64,000 bases of DNA from Meloidogyne chitwoodi. Lineage: Eukaryota; Nematoda; Chromadorea; Rhabditida; Meloidogynidae. The notes beneath the pieces are model-generated. The model did no database searches, was not told the DNA's origin, and saw nothing but the letters and a program-made list of their open reading frames with translations. The DNA lies in the NCBI GenBank assembly GCA_015183035.1, contig JACZZP010000004.1, positions 992,001 to 1,056,000 of the forward strand, given 5' to 3'. Position 1 is the first letter of the stretch; each line of letters opens with the position of its first letter. Below are positions 1 through 12,450 of this stretch, piece after piece. Both the position numbers and the translations under genes were made by a program.

Positions 1-508
1 AATATATTTTAAATAATAAAATATTATTTCTAATTAATTTTTCTGATTAATATTTGAGAGAATTTTTCTGTTTTTTTTTCAATTTTTTTTACAAATTTTA
101 ACATAAAGGCAAAAAATTTTAAAATTAAAAAAGCAATCTTAATTTAAAAACGAATAATTCTAGTAATCAACTACAAATCAGTTAATTTAATTGGACTCAT
201 AAAATAAAGTAGAGCCGATTTTTTAAGTTGAATAGAAAATTTTTGAAAAATCAAGGACTTGATAAAAATCAATGATTGATAAAATCTGATATCAGATTCG
301 TATCAGCGTCTTCGATAAACTCGAATACAAATTTTTACGGAAAAATAAAAAAATGTTCGGGACTCCAATTCCAAAGAATGCTCTGTTTTCGGTAAATATT
401 CCGATTCGACTAAACAATAAATAAACCTTAACCAAAAGTGAAAATAATAGATTATATTATAAAGTTTATAATTACAAAAATAGTAAAAAATAATAACTCT
501 TTAATCAC

Positions 509-2902
509 TTAAATTCCAGAACAAATAATAGATTCAGTGCTTGACATTAATTTGAAAACATTAATTATAAAAGCATTTTCTTGCATCATTTTGACAACAT
601 TCTAATAAATTCATAATAAAAAAATTATTTATAATTAAATATTAACCTCTATTTTTGGAACTATTAAAAAAAGATTAGCACTAAAAATATTTAAAATTAT
701 TAAAATAAAAAATATTTAAAATATACATTTTTAAAGATATTTCTTCTTCATTTAAACCAATTCCTCTATAATATTTATGTAAATCAATTATTATTTCATT
801 ACGAACTTTTTTTACTTTATTTAAAATTTGTTCAGATAATTCAATTGCTTAAATATTTTTTTAAAAATATTTTTAAAAATTAAATAATTACAGTCATTCC
901 AAAGAAATATTCCCATTAATACAACCATTTCCTCTACTTGCATATTAATATTACGCATATGTGGAACAACATTAATAATTAAATATTTAATTGAATTATA
1001 AAATATTCTAATAAAAATAATTATAAAAATAATATTTATTTTAAAAAGTTAATAACTTTGCAATTTGTTCTGGTTCACTAATTATTTGTTTACTGTCTTT
1101 AAAGAAAAGATGTAATTCACTCAAACGGACATAACCCTTTTAATTTTAAATAATATTTAATATATTAAATTAATAAAAATACCCCATCTGGCATAATAAG
1201 AACATCATCACCTGGCTCAAAATTTAAATATGTTCGAAAAGATCTCTCAGTATTACAAAATAGTGGGCCATAATGAGAAGATAATTTATGCTGAAAAAAG
1301 AAAATATTTTCAACTTTTATAAAAGTAAAATAATCTTTCTTTTTTTAAATTGAGTGCTATTAATTATGCTTTCAAAAGTCCGCAAGTTTTATCAAAGAAC
1401 TTGGCAGACTCAAAATGAAAGAATAAGAAGCACTTTGGAACAACAGCAAATAACTGACAACTATCTTTTCAAAGGGAAGATTTGAAAAAAGCTTATTTGA
1501 TAAATATATTTTAGCTAAAATTGTTGATTTTATGCCTCCAATATAATTAATAAAATAAAAATTTAAAGATAATTCTTTCAGACTTTTGTGAAGTAATTAA
1601 TAAGAAAATTATATTTTTAATATATTTACTTTGTCTTCGGAAGGAAGTTCATTAAAAGGATAAAAAAATCGTTCAAGTATATCATTCATAACAGATACCT
1701 AATTTTTAAATAAAAAAATAATTTATTTATTTTCCATTAAAAATAAATTTACATTTATTTTCATTATTTTAAAATAATTATCAATATGACTTCTAGTTTT
1801 GTTAGTTCCAGAATGTTCTGACAATGAAATAGAACCATTCATTGCTTGAGCAGCTTTATGTAATGATTTTAGTTGTTTATATCCTTCCATCATTCTTTGA
1901 AGATGGGAATATTGAAATGTTTGGTTTGAATTACCTAAAATTATTTAAATTTCTATTAATCAATTAATTAATATTTAATTGGTTTTTTAATAAAATTTAT
2001 TTAATAACTACTCTCCCATATCTTAATTAGCTTTTTCTGTTTATATTTATTTTATTTAGAGTTTTGAATTACTAAGTTAATCCTGAATATATTTTTATAT
2101 TTTATTTTAGATTTTTAATTAATTTTTCAATTAAATAATTTTGTTTTACAAATATATATTAAAAAGTCTTTTACTATCAATTCCACTCTCTGATGGAAGT
2201 AAAGGCAAAAAATTATTTTTGGTACTACTAGTTGATTGTTCATTTTGATTTTGAACAGAAGAAGTAAGCATTCCCTCACGCAAACATTTTTCATAACGAC
2301 AAGAACGACACATATTCCTCGCACCAGAAAAATAATTAAATCAAAATTAACTTTGGGAAATATTTAATAATAGTAATTTAAAAATATTTTATGGTAAAAC
2401 CTTTGTCAATAAAGCACTTTCCTTCGCGCTAAAAATTAAAATAAAAATAAATACTAAATTTTTAACTCACTTTACAAAGATATTTAAGGCGCTGACTTAC
2501 AGTTCGTCTAAAAATTTTAAATAAATTTATTATTATTACATATAAATATTAATTTTTAGTAATTTTTAATTAAAAATTACTAAATTTAAAATTAATTTTA
2601 TATAAATTTGAAAAAATAATAATTTAATTAAACTATTATATCATTACTACAAACTCATTTAATAAGTAAAATATATTTAAATAAAATAACAACTTGTTTT
2701 ATAACCTAAAGAAAGCAGCACAAGCTCTACAAGAGAATTGACCAAAATGTAAACCTAAAATTAAAATAATATTCAAAAAATATATTTATTTATTAAGAAA
2801 AATTAATAACAAACCATCACTTCCATCATAACAAACAACACAAAACTGTTGTTCTTTTGTTGAATTTACTAATTTTGTATTAATATTTGAATTTGTTTGC
2901 AT
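509..2902 (-). CDS. nuclear hormone receptor (DBD + ligand-binding domain)
   Basis: Multi-exon gene read from short exons on the minus strand. The start at 2902 opens a Met-Gln-Thr-Asn leader. It is followed by a C4 nuclear-receptor DNA-binding domain: CVVCYDG near 2830-2860, FSCRACAAFFRR near 2700-2740, a RTVSQRLKYLCK stretch near 2470-2510, and CRSCRYEKCLREGM near 2270-2320. The P-box/second-finger pattern is typical of nematode NHRs. Ligand-binding-domain exons follow (near 1760-1935, 1620-1690, 1190-1290, 1050-1130, 880-960, 720-850), and the last exon ends at a TAA at 509-511. Ligand and targets cannot be told. Exon junctions were placed by eye, so only family and overall limits are firm. 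A MITE-like piece with AAAGTCCGCAAG lies in an intron near 1370-1400. Confidence 0.8.
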
Positions 2903-3441
2903 AATAAATTTAGAAAATAAATATTAGATAATTAATAAAAGAGCCAAAAAAATTAAAAAAAATAATAAATAAAATTGGTTAAATGATAAAATCAATGTAT
3001 AAATTAGATTCGTTGGCAATTGAAAAATTGAAAAATTGCCATTAAATGAATAATTTGTGTAATATATTTAAATGTTTTTATAAGTTAATGTCTTAATTAT
3101 TTAATTAATTTTTTGATTTTTATATAATTGTTTTTGTTAATGTTTTGTCCAGATTTTTAAAATAATTTTTGGACTAATTATTGTTAAAAGTTTATTTTGC
3201 TCCATTGAAATATTTTATTAAATATGTTTATTATATTTTTAATTTGTTTTGGTTTTTTCTAGCGAGGTGGGGGTCCGTATGGCGACCCTCCTACTTTCGC
3301 TGGTAATTAATAAAAACAATATTGAAAAATGTTGCTGAAAAGGAAAAAAGTGTAAAATTGAAAAAAAAAGAAAAAACGTAGTTTAAAAAAAGATAAGGTC
3401 TTTCTCTTAACTTCATAATTATTTTATTACATTGCACCTAC

Positions 3442-4208
3442 TAGGGTTGTTCCCCGCCCCCGTCCCCGTCCCCGAACCCCGGGGAATTTTGATACTTTTT
3501 TCAATTTTCCCCGTCCCCGTCCCCCCCCGTCACGAAAAAAAATTTTTTCCCCGTCCCCGTCCCCCCCCGTTTCAAAAATTCCCCGAAGCACTCCCCGTCT
3601 CTTATTTTACCTTTATAACTTTACATTTTTGTATCTCACTCGCGACTCAAAAGTCGCGATAAAATTTCGATTTGTATATTTTTTCCTTTATTTTTCTAAC
3701 AGTTTTCCCAGATCTGCGGATTTATCCTCATTTTGTGGTTTTTTAGGATTCGATGAGGGTTTTTTTTAGAAAATTAGCTTTAAATTTAATTAAAAATTGT
3801 CATTTTTTGGGTAAATTTTTGCAACTAGAGTACATTTAATCTTCAAATTTTTTGCCTGCGGCGCTGAAAAGGTGAATTTTTAGCAACTAGAGACAATAAA
3901 TTTTAAAAATTTTTTGCCTGCGGCGCTGAAAAAAAAATAAATTTTTTGCTAAAAGATTTAAAAAAACCTTAAAATTCTTACCTAAGGCATAAAAATGATC
4001 AATTTTTGGCAATTAAAGTGCAATAATTTAAAAAAATTCGCCTACGACGTTGAAAATTTCCCCGAAAATCCCCGTCAAAAAATTTTCCCCGTCCCCGTCC
4101 CCCCCCGTCACGAAAAAAAAATTTTTCCCCGTCCCCGTCCCCCCCCTTTCCAAAAATTCCCCGAAAAGTTTCCCCGTGGTCCTCCCCCCCCGACGGGGAA
4201 CAACCCTA
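3442..4208. mobile_element. hAT-like MITE with CCCCGT-rich arms
   Basis: 767-bp element with inverted ends TAGGGTTGTTCCCCG / CGGGGAACAACCCTA. It is flanked by an exact 8-bp duplication GCACCTAC (3434-3441 and 4209-4216), the size expected for hAT transposons. Arms contain runs of CCCCGTCCCCGTCCCCCC. The centre holds direct repeats with the core TTTTTGCCTGCGGCGCTG, also found in the element at 60991-61409. Reading frames here are low-complexity Pro/Arg translations of the repeats, not genes; no transposase is present. Confidence 0.85.
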
Positions 4209-4216
4209 GCACCTAC

Positions 4217-4933
4217 TAATCGAGAAACGTTGTCGCGTGTTATTGATTTATTTATGAGAATAACGTTTTAATAAAAAATTAAAATATTAAAAGTTCATTA
4301 AAATAAATAAAATGTTTAAAAATTGGACTAAAATTTATTTTTTTTTAATACTTGGCACCAAAATACTAAAAAAAAATAATGAAACAAAATTTTAGTTTGC
4401 TTATGATTTATTTATTTTATTATAAAAATAATTTTAATTAAAATTTAACATTTAATAAAAGAAATAAATATTTATTTTATATCAATTTATTTATTTAATA
4501 AATAATTAATTTATATTAATTAACCTATATTTAGCGTAATAATACATAAACTCAAATTAAAAATTATATTACTAAAAAATGCTAGGTATTTATTCAAATA
4601 TAAAAGCTGAAATAAATAAATATGAACGAAAATATTCATTTTGTTTGTATATTCAACAACAATCTTAAAAATATAATATTTATTTTTTATTAAGTAAAAT
4701 TAATTACAGGAGCCTCAATGTTATTTATAGAATTCATTAATTATATATATAATTTTTTATAATATATTAATAATTATTTTTTTTTTAATAATATTTTAAT
4801 TATTCAAAAATTAAACTTTTTTTTTTTAATAATTTTTAAATAAAAATTTAAAAAAATTTTTAAATTAAATTTTTAAATTAATAAATATTGCCATTTTATT
4901 AATGAGAAAAAGAATATTAAATAATATACAGAG
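4217..4933. other. AT-rich intergenic stretch
   Basis: Poly-A/T-rich DNA between two MITEs. I see no coding exon, RNA gene or ordered repeat. Confidence 0.5.
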
Positions 4934-4941
4934 GTAATAAT

Positions 4942-5697
4942 TAGAGAACGGATTTATATGGATTTCCATATTTTTTTCCTGAACTAGTTGGGTGCTGAAA
5001 CGCACGAAAAACGTAGTTTTATCATATGTTGTTAAGATAAAAATCGAGTTATCAATCCATATTTTCCATATTTTTTCATATTTTGGCGTTTTGTCCATAT
5101 TTGTCCATATTTTGGCTTTTTTCCATATTTCAGCCAATAAATATTACTATTTTTCAAGAAATCAATCAATATTTTTTCATATTTTGGCGTTTTGTCCATA
5201 TTTGTCCATATTTTGGCTTTTTTCCATATTTCAGCCCATAAATATTACTATTTGCACGCCTTCACAACAAGAGAGACGATAGGTAGAGACGCGTGGACAG
5301 AATGCCAAAAATTTTCATTGAAAAATGGGTCGGTTCAAAACTACCAGAAAATTTAGAAAAATTTCGTACTTAGTCCAAAAATACGTAATAAAATTAGTCT
5401 AAAGCACGAAATACGAAAGACTAAATACAAAAGTTGCCCATCCCTGGTGTATAGTACAAGGTCAACCCAAAAAAAAAGTTAGAAATGTACTTAATCAATA
5501 ATTGTGAACAAAATAATGATTTTTAAAGTGTTTTGAATATGTAATAAAAATTTTAAATGTTAAAATTTTGCATTTATATTCCATATTTTGTCCATATTTA
5601 GACTTTTAATCCATATTTCAGTCCATATTTTACGATTTTTTGACCATATTATATGGCCATATTTTTCAATTGATAGTCCATATAAATCCGTTCTCTA
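4942..5697. mobile_element. hAT-like MITE built of CCATATTT repeats
   Basis: 756-bp element with 21-bp inverted ends TAGAGAACGGATTTATATGG and its complement, flanked by an exact 8-bp duplication GTAATAAT (4934-4941 and 5698-5705). That duplication fits the hAT preference nTnnnnAn. The interior consists of short direct repeats of TCCATATTT / CATATTTTGGCGTTTTG, including a roughly 100-bp duplicated block (about 5060-5150 and 5170-5250). No transposase is encoded. Confidence 0.87.
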
Positions 5698-5705
5698 GTA
5701 ATAAT

Positions 5706-6485
5706 ATTAATTAAAATTTAAAAACAAATTTATATCAAAAAATGTATAAGAAAATAAAAATTAGTTTTAATAAATTTAAATACAAATTGTTTTATTTTTC
5801 TTACTTTTGAGAATATATAATTTTTTTTCATTAAGTAAAAATCTTTAGAATTTTCTCATATAAAATGATTGAATTTTTTTACTTTAATTAATATTAATAC
5901 TGTTGCTAACAATAAGTAGGTAGTATTTTATGACCATAAAAACAACTTTAATGAAAATTAAACATTTAATCAAATAAAAGGTTAAAAATACTTAAAGATT
6001 AGTCATTATTATATTAAGTTTATATTGAGAAATTAATTAATTTTTAGAAATAAAATTTAAAATAAATAATTAAAAAAATTTTTTTTCTTAAAATAAACTT
6101 TTGGTATTAAGGAAAATAAAAAAAATAAAATTTAAAATTTTATAGCGGTGTTTGAAAATAAAATTTTTTTTATCATTATTTTAAATGATATTTTTTAACT
6201 AAAGCAATTTCAGAAAAATTTTATCGAGAATTTAAAAAACAGAAAAATATGGATCAAAAAAAATTTAAATGAAAATAAATTTAAAAAATCTTTAGAATAA
6301 AAAATATAAATTGGAGTAATTTAAAAAAATAAAATGTTTAAAAGATCAAAAGACAGTAAAGATAATAAATATAATATAAAAACTCAAATAATCTTTTTTT
6401 CAAATCTTCATTCTCTCAAAATAATAAATTAGAAAAATAGTAATGATTAAGGTTCTTCTTCTTAAACTTACTAGAAGTAAGGATG
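5706..6485. other. AT-rich intergenic stretch
   Basis: A/T-rich DNA downstream of the secreted-protein gene. No supported gene or structured element. Confidence 0.45.
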
Positions 6486-9400
6486 TTAATATCCATGACT
6501 ATAAGGATATGAATATTCAAGACCTTGATCATTTTGAGAAGTTTGTTTGTGTTGTGTTTGGGTATCATGGTCCAAAATGTTTGATTGAACCAGTTTGACA
6601 AGATTACCTTGTTTAGTATAATTAGATTGTTGTCATTGAATATGAGAAATAAAAGATGACTCACCATGCTTATCAAACTCTGGTATTTTTTCTTGAAAGG
6701 AGAGTACCTCCTTGTTGTGTTGCTTAATTTGATTGGCAAGGCTATTAAAGTCATTAGTATTCATATCGCTGTTATAACCTAATTTGGAAATTATTAATTA
6801 CTTGAAATTAATTGTATTATTTTCAGTATTTATAAAACTATAAAAATAAAATTCGGACAATAAAACCATTTTGAGAAATTCAAATAAATTTTAAATCTTT
6901 GTTTAATAACTTTTTTGCTTAATAATTATCTTTTTTTGTTTTGTTTTATATAAATTAGATTATGGCAAATAACAAAAAATTGATGAAATATAAAAAAAGT
7001 TTAAATATAAGTACCATGGATGCCAGTTCCATGATAGAATTGACCAAGATGATCATGATCCAAGCCATTAGAATTTGCCATATCTGTACCATGATTAAAA
7101 GGAGCGAGTTCGAAAGGTGGTTGAAAGTGTGAAGTATTTGGGGGTGGCTGCATTAACTTGTCATATAAACCGCCTAAACCATTGCCATGATTCCCAACGC
7201 TGTTAGGCCCTAATTTTGAAATTTATTAATTACTTGAAATGAATTGTATTATTTTCATCACTATAAAAATAATAAAAAATAAAATTCGGCATAGAAACTA
7301 TTTTGAAATATTCAAATAAGTTTTAAATCTTTTCTTAATAAAGAAAAATTTTTTAAATACCAAAGCTGTCAGTTTCTCCAATGCCGAAATGGCCATGACC
7401 ATTATAATCGTGACTATGTCCGGCAACATAATGACCAAAACTTGAAGTTGCACCATGCTGACCTTGAAAAGGTTGAGTTTGTTGGAATGGTGGATGTAAA
7501 AGAGCTGAATTATTGTTGGGAAGTTGCATATGATAGCCATTGTAACCAAATAAACCATTTCCATGATATCCAGCTCCGTTATGACCTAATTTTGAAATTT
7601 ATTAATACCTTGAAATTATAAGATTAATAAAAATAAAATTCGAAAATTAAAATATTTAAAGAGAAAATTCAAATAAAATTTTAACAATTGTTAAAAAATT
7701 CTTTGCTAATAAAAATTATTATTTTGATAAATCCAAAATCATATTATCCAATAACAAAAAATTTACAAATTTTTTAGAAAAATTTGTAAAATACCATGGT
7801 CGCTAGTATTGCCGAAATTTCCTTGAGTAGTATAAGGCCCATATGGCGCGGGAACCGAAAAAGTATTAAAAGGTTGAACAGAGTGTGAAGGCTCATTAGC
7901 TAAGTCTCTGGCGACGCTTTGGTTCTTTCCTGGCATTGGAGGTTTAGCCTAAAAGCCAAATATTACATAAATTTGATAAAATTGTGTATTACCTTAACAG
8001 TTCTATTGAAACTTAAATTACGACGTGGAGGAATTTTAACATCAGAGTCAGAATCTATAATATTTAAAATGATAAAAATAAAAAGAAAACTAATTATTAA
8101 AATAATTTTTTTAATTATTTTGGATATTTATTAAATATTTAAATTTACCTGAACTACTAGAATTGATTGTTTGTCTTTTAGGAATTGGCATAGTATTTTG
8201 TTTAATCAAAATTTTCTCTTTGTTTTCTCTTTAAATTAATTTTAAATTTAAACAATAATTTATTATTCTAAAAAATGTTTTTAAAATCCCTAATTAATCT
8301 CAAAAATTAAATTTTTATAATTTTATTATAAATTATTCATGCAAATTTAAATAAAAGTATTGTTATACTCTTTTGCTATTTCATTGCCGTTACGTCTAGG
8401 AGTTGCTATAGTATCATTGCTTTCAGTTTTATTATCACTCTCTAAAAATAATTATAATTGTTTAAATTTAAATTAATTAAAGTTTTATGTCTCCTAACAT
8501 GTAAATAAATTTGTAATAAAATGTTTTCTCTTAAAAAATAAATTATAAGTAAATCAATTCACCGCTATCTGATTCTTCTTCCGCTTCAGAATCATTTTTT
8601 GATACATAACTGTCATGTTCACCTTCATCATTATCACTTTCCTCATTTTGAACATAACCAGGCAATGAATTACTTTTTCCAATATCCTCACTTTGTTTTC
8701 CTAGCGATGATTTTCCCCTTTATTATTTAAAAATATTAATTTAAGCATTTAAATTAAAATTTATTTGCTACAATTTAAATTTAATTTTTATAATCATGAA
8801 ATTTAAATTATTGAAAAAATTAAACCAACAAATCAACAATAATTTTAAAATTTAAATAATTAATTTTTTAACTAAACCTTAAATTAATAAGCAAAGAAAA
8901 ACTTCTCGGTAAATATTTAGATTTTTTACTAACACTACTTGATGGGATTGTATCAACAGGATTAAATTCTGTAGGTATATCAACAAGTTTAACATAATTT
9001 ATGTTTATTTTCTTTTGTTTTTTATTAAAATCAAGTGTGTAGGTAAATTCTGGACCTGTTCCGTTCTAGTTTTAAAAATTTACAAATAATTATTAAAAAG
9101 TAAAAAAAAACAATAATTAAAAATAAGATATAAAATAACTTTTGCAAAATAAAAAAATATTTACCTGGAAATTAAGGTTATCTAGAGTAAGACAAGTTTT
9201 TGGTAGTTTGATAGGTTCATAAAAATATCGATAGGGTCTAAAAATAAATTGGTTATTATTTGATTAACAAAAATATTTAATAATTTAATTAATTATAAGA
9301 GATCGCAATTTTTAATTACTTAAAATAATTTTAGAAATTTACTTTATTCCACGTGTTTTTTTTTTACAATTTTCACAAAACAGCGAGTTTTCATTATATG

Positions 9401-10860
9401 GTTTGTAGCACACTCCTCCTTTCAACTGATTGCAATTATAACCACCACATTCAAACATCTATATCAAAATTATTAGTTTTTTTATTAAACATAAAATAAA
9501 TTATAAATGATTCATTTGGATAGAGCACGGAACTAATTAGTTTTCGATAGATATTCGAAATTAAAGAATGTACAGATGGAGACACACCTGGCTAACATCT
9601 AAATTGCATAAAGTAGGGGTTAAATATTTATAAAAGAAAAACGATAAAGGGTCGCCCCGGCTTGGTAGGTGTAAATAAGTCTATGAATACAAATAAGGTC
9701 ATTATTTGATAACTTTCATTAGCTATACTTTACTTCTTTTATTTTACTAAATATTGTTCTGATATATTCGAAACATATCGGTCAGTTTAAATATATAATT
9801 TACTCTAAAATTACCTGAGCTACACAAATTTTTGGTTGTTTTGTTATTTGTAATATTGTTTTTATTCTGTCTGTAACAGATTGATCTTTTTGCTTTTTCC
9901 CTTTCAAATACAATTTAATTTGCTTTTCTCTATAGCTTTCATCATCATCTAATTTCTGCTCTATGTCTTCATAGTCGTCATAATCTTTTATAGTTGCAAC
10001 ATATATTATAGCTTTATCTACAGGCGTTGTAGCATTTTTTACCTAAAATTCTCATTATTTACAATTTATTTTTAATTAGGGTTTGACAAATTACTAAAGT
10101 ACGATTATATAATAATAAAATTGTTCAAAAATATTTCAAAAAAGTACAGTACTACAATTCTATAATATTTACATTACAATTGTATTTTAGTAGAGAAATA
10201 TTCTAAAAATTGTTTAAATAATATACTTACCTTAAGATTCAAATATAAGCCTTGTTCATCATCAGTTTCAAATTGACCAAAACGGAACTGATGCAATTTG
10301 TCAAAATTGTAGTAATTTCCTTCTATATTTGAATTTTCTCTTTTCGGAAATAGAATCCATGTTTGTTTCTTTAAAGGAAAAGAGAATTTTTGTAAAATAC
10401 TATTTCTAATGTTTAAATTAGGCAAAAAAATTTAGAAAATTAAAAAAATTTCTTCAAAAAATAAAATAAAAAATAAAAAAATTTTGTATTATTTGGTTCA
10501 AAATTAAATTTAAAAATTTAATTAAGATACCCGCTCATGTCCCTCAATTTTTCCTTCTGAACGAATAGTTACTTGCAGCTGCTTGATTTTTTTTGATTGA
10601 CCATTAAGATTGAATGTTAGACCGTTCTGATATGGCAATGTTGACTGAAAATTATATATTTTTTATCAGATTTATAAAATAATTTTAATTAATACCTTTA
10701 TCGGATTATCTAATAGTATACAATCAGAACATTTTAACGAAACATTCCACGAATAATTAGAAGGTAAAACTTCCATATTGAAATTGAATTCATTACAACT
10801 CACAAATAAAATAAACGAATATTGGAGTAAACAAAATAAAATTTTTGTTGAGTATTTCAT
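6486..10860 (-). CDS. multi-exon secreted protein with acidic middle and Gly/His/Asn-rich repeated exons
   Basis: I do not recognise the family. Exon 1 (10860-10696) starts MKYSTKILFCLLQYSF, a clear signal peptide, and has a CSDC motif. In-phase exons follow at 10644-10531, 10368-10231, 10042-9815, 9458-9343 (Cys-rich, CENCKKK) and from 9237. Donors and acceptors are GT/AG. Exons between about 9060 and 7990 become acidic and Ser-rich. At least three downstream exons (around 7795-7900, 7360-7585, 7015-7205) repeat a Gly-His-Asn-Gly-Leu / Phe-Gln-Pro-Pro-Phe theme, each preceded by a similar intron, which suggests exon duplication. The last exon ends at a TAA at 6486-6488. Secretion plus low-complexity repeats fits a gland, cuticle or effector-type protein, but that is inference. 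Distal exon joins are approximate. Confidence 0.62.
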
Positions 10861-11850
10861 GTTGAAATACTAAACTAAATAAATAATAAAAATATATAAA
10901 GAGGCCATCTCAGAAAATAATAAAAGATTGAAAGTAATCCAGAGAGCATCTTAATCAAAATCTTTTTTATCTTCTAACTAATCTACAGCTATGAATGTAT
11001 TTTTTTATTAACTAAGCTGGACTTAACAATTTCTATATTATTATAACTAACTTTTGTTTATAAGATTGGAATATGAATCTTTTTATAAATAAAAGTATTA
11101 ATTGTAAATTCCCCCAAATGTTTCCCAACACAAAATTTAATTAAAAAAAATAAAAGTGAATATCCATAGCAGTTTATTGCTGCTATTTATGGACAACTTT
11201 TTTCTTTAAAAATCAATCACCACCCTACTTAAAATGGCAATTTCTTTAATGCCAACAGCTTCAAAATCAAATTTTCTCTTTTACTCTCTAAACACTCTCT
11301 TTTATAAAATATGTAAAAAATAATCTCTAAAAATTTTATAAATTGAATCAAGCAGGGAGTAATGTTGCCAGCTTAGAGGTAATAAGAATGTGAATACTAT
11401 ATATTTTACGAGCGTGCATCGGAAACAATTTTCTTTCTTATACATTATATATGTGACTTCTAAATTTGGTATTGGAAAATTCGAGACTTTTTATTGTTAA
11501 TTATATATTTTACGAGACTAAATTAAATAAATATTTAAATTAAATATATTCAACTTTTCCATAACTTTGTGCTAAAATAAACGATAGAGTTTTTATAATA
11601 ATAAATTAATTTTAATTCAATTTTGGTTTCTTTTAAATATTAATTTTTTCAAAAACTTTTTTTTTGATTTTGTTGATATTTTTTTTTATTTTTGTATAGT
11701 TTTTTTAAATATTTAATCCATTTTTATAAATTAAAAAAAAAATTATTTTAATATATTATATAATAAATCGGCTGAATATTTAATTAAAGTTAAGTTTTTA
11801 TGGTACTTTTTATTCTAAATAAGCTTTAATTATTTAATTACAAAGTTATT
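10861..11850. other. intergenic, promoter side of the secreted-protein gene
   Basis: AT-rich DNA between the secreted-protein start and the Polinton insertion point. It presumably holds that gene's promoter; no specific site stands out. Confidence 0.4.
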
Positions 11851-11856
11851 AGTGTC
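11851..11856. repeat. Polinton target-site duplication, left
   Basis: AGTGTC directly outside the left TIR, identical to 33555-33560. Six base pairs is the duplication length established for Maverick/Polinton integration. Confidence 0.93.
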
Positions 11857-11864
11857 ACTACTAT

Positions 11865-11916
11865 CTCTCCACTATTAAATTATTGATTGAAAAATCAACA
11901 ATTTAATAGTGGAGAG
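11865..11916. repeat. terminal hairpin in left TIR
   Basis: CTCTCCACTATTAAATT... folds back on ...AATTTAATAGTGGAGAG: 24-bp arms with one mismatch and a 4-nt loop. The mirror copy is at 33495-33546. Confidence 0.9.
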
Positions 11917-12047
11917 ACGTAGGGGTTATGGGTGGGCAGGCGAGAGAGTGGTAGCTGGGCAGAGAAGGAGAGTGGCTGTGAAGTGAAGGAATGGCCAGGC
12001 CGGGGAGAGAGATTAGTCGAAATGTCAACGTTGAAAATGCCAATTGT

Positions 12048-12127
12048 CAAAATGTCCAAATTTCAAAATGTCCAAATTTCAAAATGTCCAAAGTTCAAAA
12101 CGTCTAGATTTAAAAATGTCCAATTCA
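12048..12127 (+). repeat. 16-bp minisatellite in left TIR (about 5 units)
   Basis: Tandem CAAAATGTCCAAATTT-type units with scattered changes. The right TIR has about eight, which accounts for its extra length. Confidence 0.85.
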
Positions 12128-12226
12128 AGTGTGAGCTACAGCCTTTAACCCAAGTAGATAGGATCTAACCATTCGCCATAGCGCTCAATAAATTTTAATT
12201 ACAATTTTTTAAATATAAATCTACCA

Positions 12227-12450
12227 AAGAAATAAATTTTTTATTTGGTGAAAAAATATTTTCTTTCGAATGTGGGTGTCTAACTTTTCTCTTTTTCTAT
12301 GATTGGCTTTTTTTTCAATTTTTTTCTTTTGCTTTTCTTTTAAATTTTTAAACGCCATTAATTTTAAGAGTAAAAGCAGCATGCCATCAAATAATGATGA
12401 GCTTTATTTTTTACAAAAACAATTTAATATTTAATATTTTTAACTTTCAG
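12227..12450. other. AT-rich leader of the CRAL-TRIO fragment
   Basis: Short AT-rich stretch ending in a TTTCAG acceptor at 12445-12450. It probably contains 5' non-coding sequence or an intron. Confidence 0.4.

Larger units (their letters stand above)
11857..12226 (+). repeat. Polinton left terminal inverted repeat
   Basis: Matches the complement of about 33137-33554. The outer part, including GC-rich 11911-12047, is almost identical; the inner part diverges after the GGATCTAACCA segment near 12162-12180. It contains a 52-bp hairpin and about five 16-bp minisatellite units. The apparent reading frame at 11932-12168 is TIR sequence, not a gene. Confidence 0.92.

Noticed and set aside
3432..4271. 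Pro/Arg-rich open frames
   Set aside because: Low-complexity translation of CCCCGT repeats inside a hAT-like MITE.
4865..5282. Open frames on both strands
   Set aside because: Translations of CCATATTT tandem repeats of a MITE.
6416..6754. 112-residue minus frame
   Set aside because: Runs across an intron of the secreted-protein gene in another frame; the true exon ends at 6486.
11932..12168. Open frame in the left TIR, mirrored at 33276-33479
   Set aside because: Translation of GC-rich TIR and minisatellite; identical in both ends and with no gene-like features.
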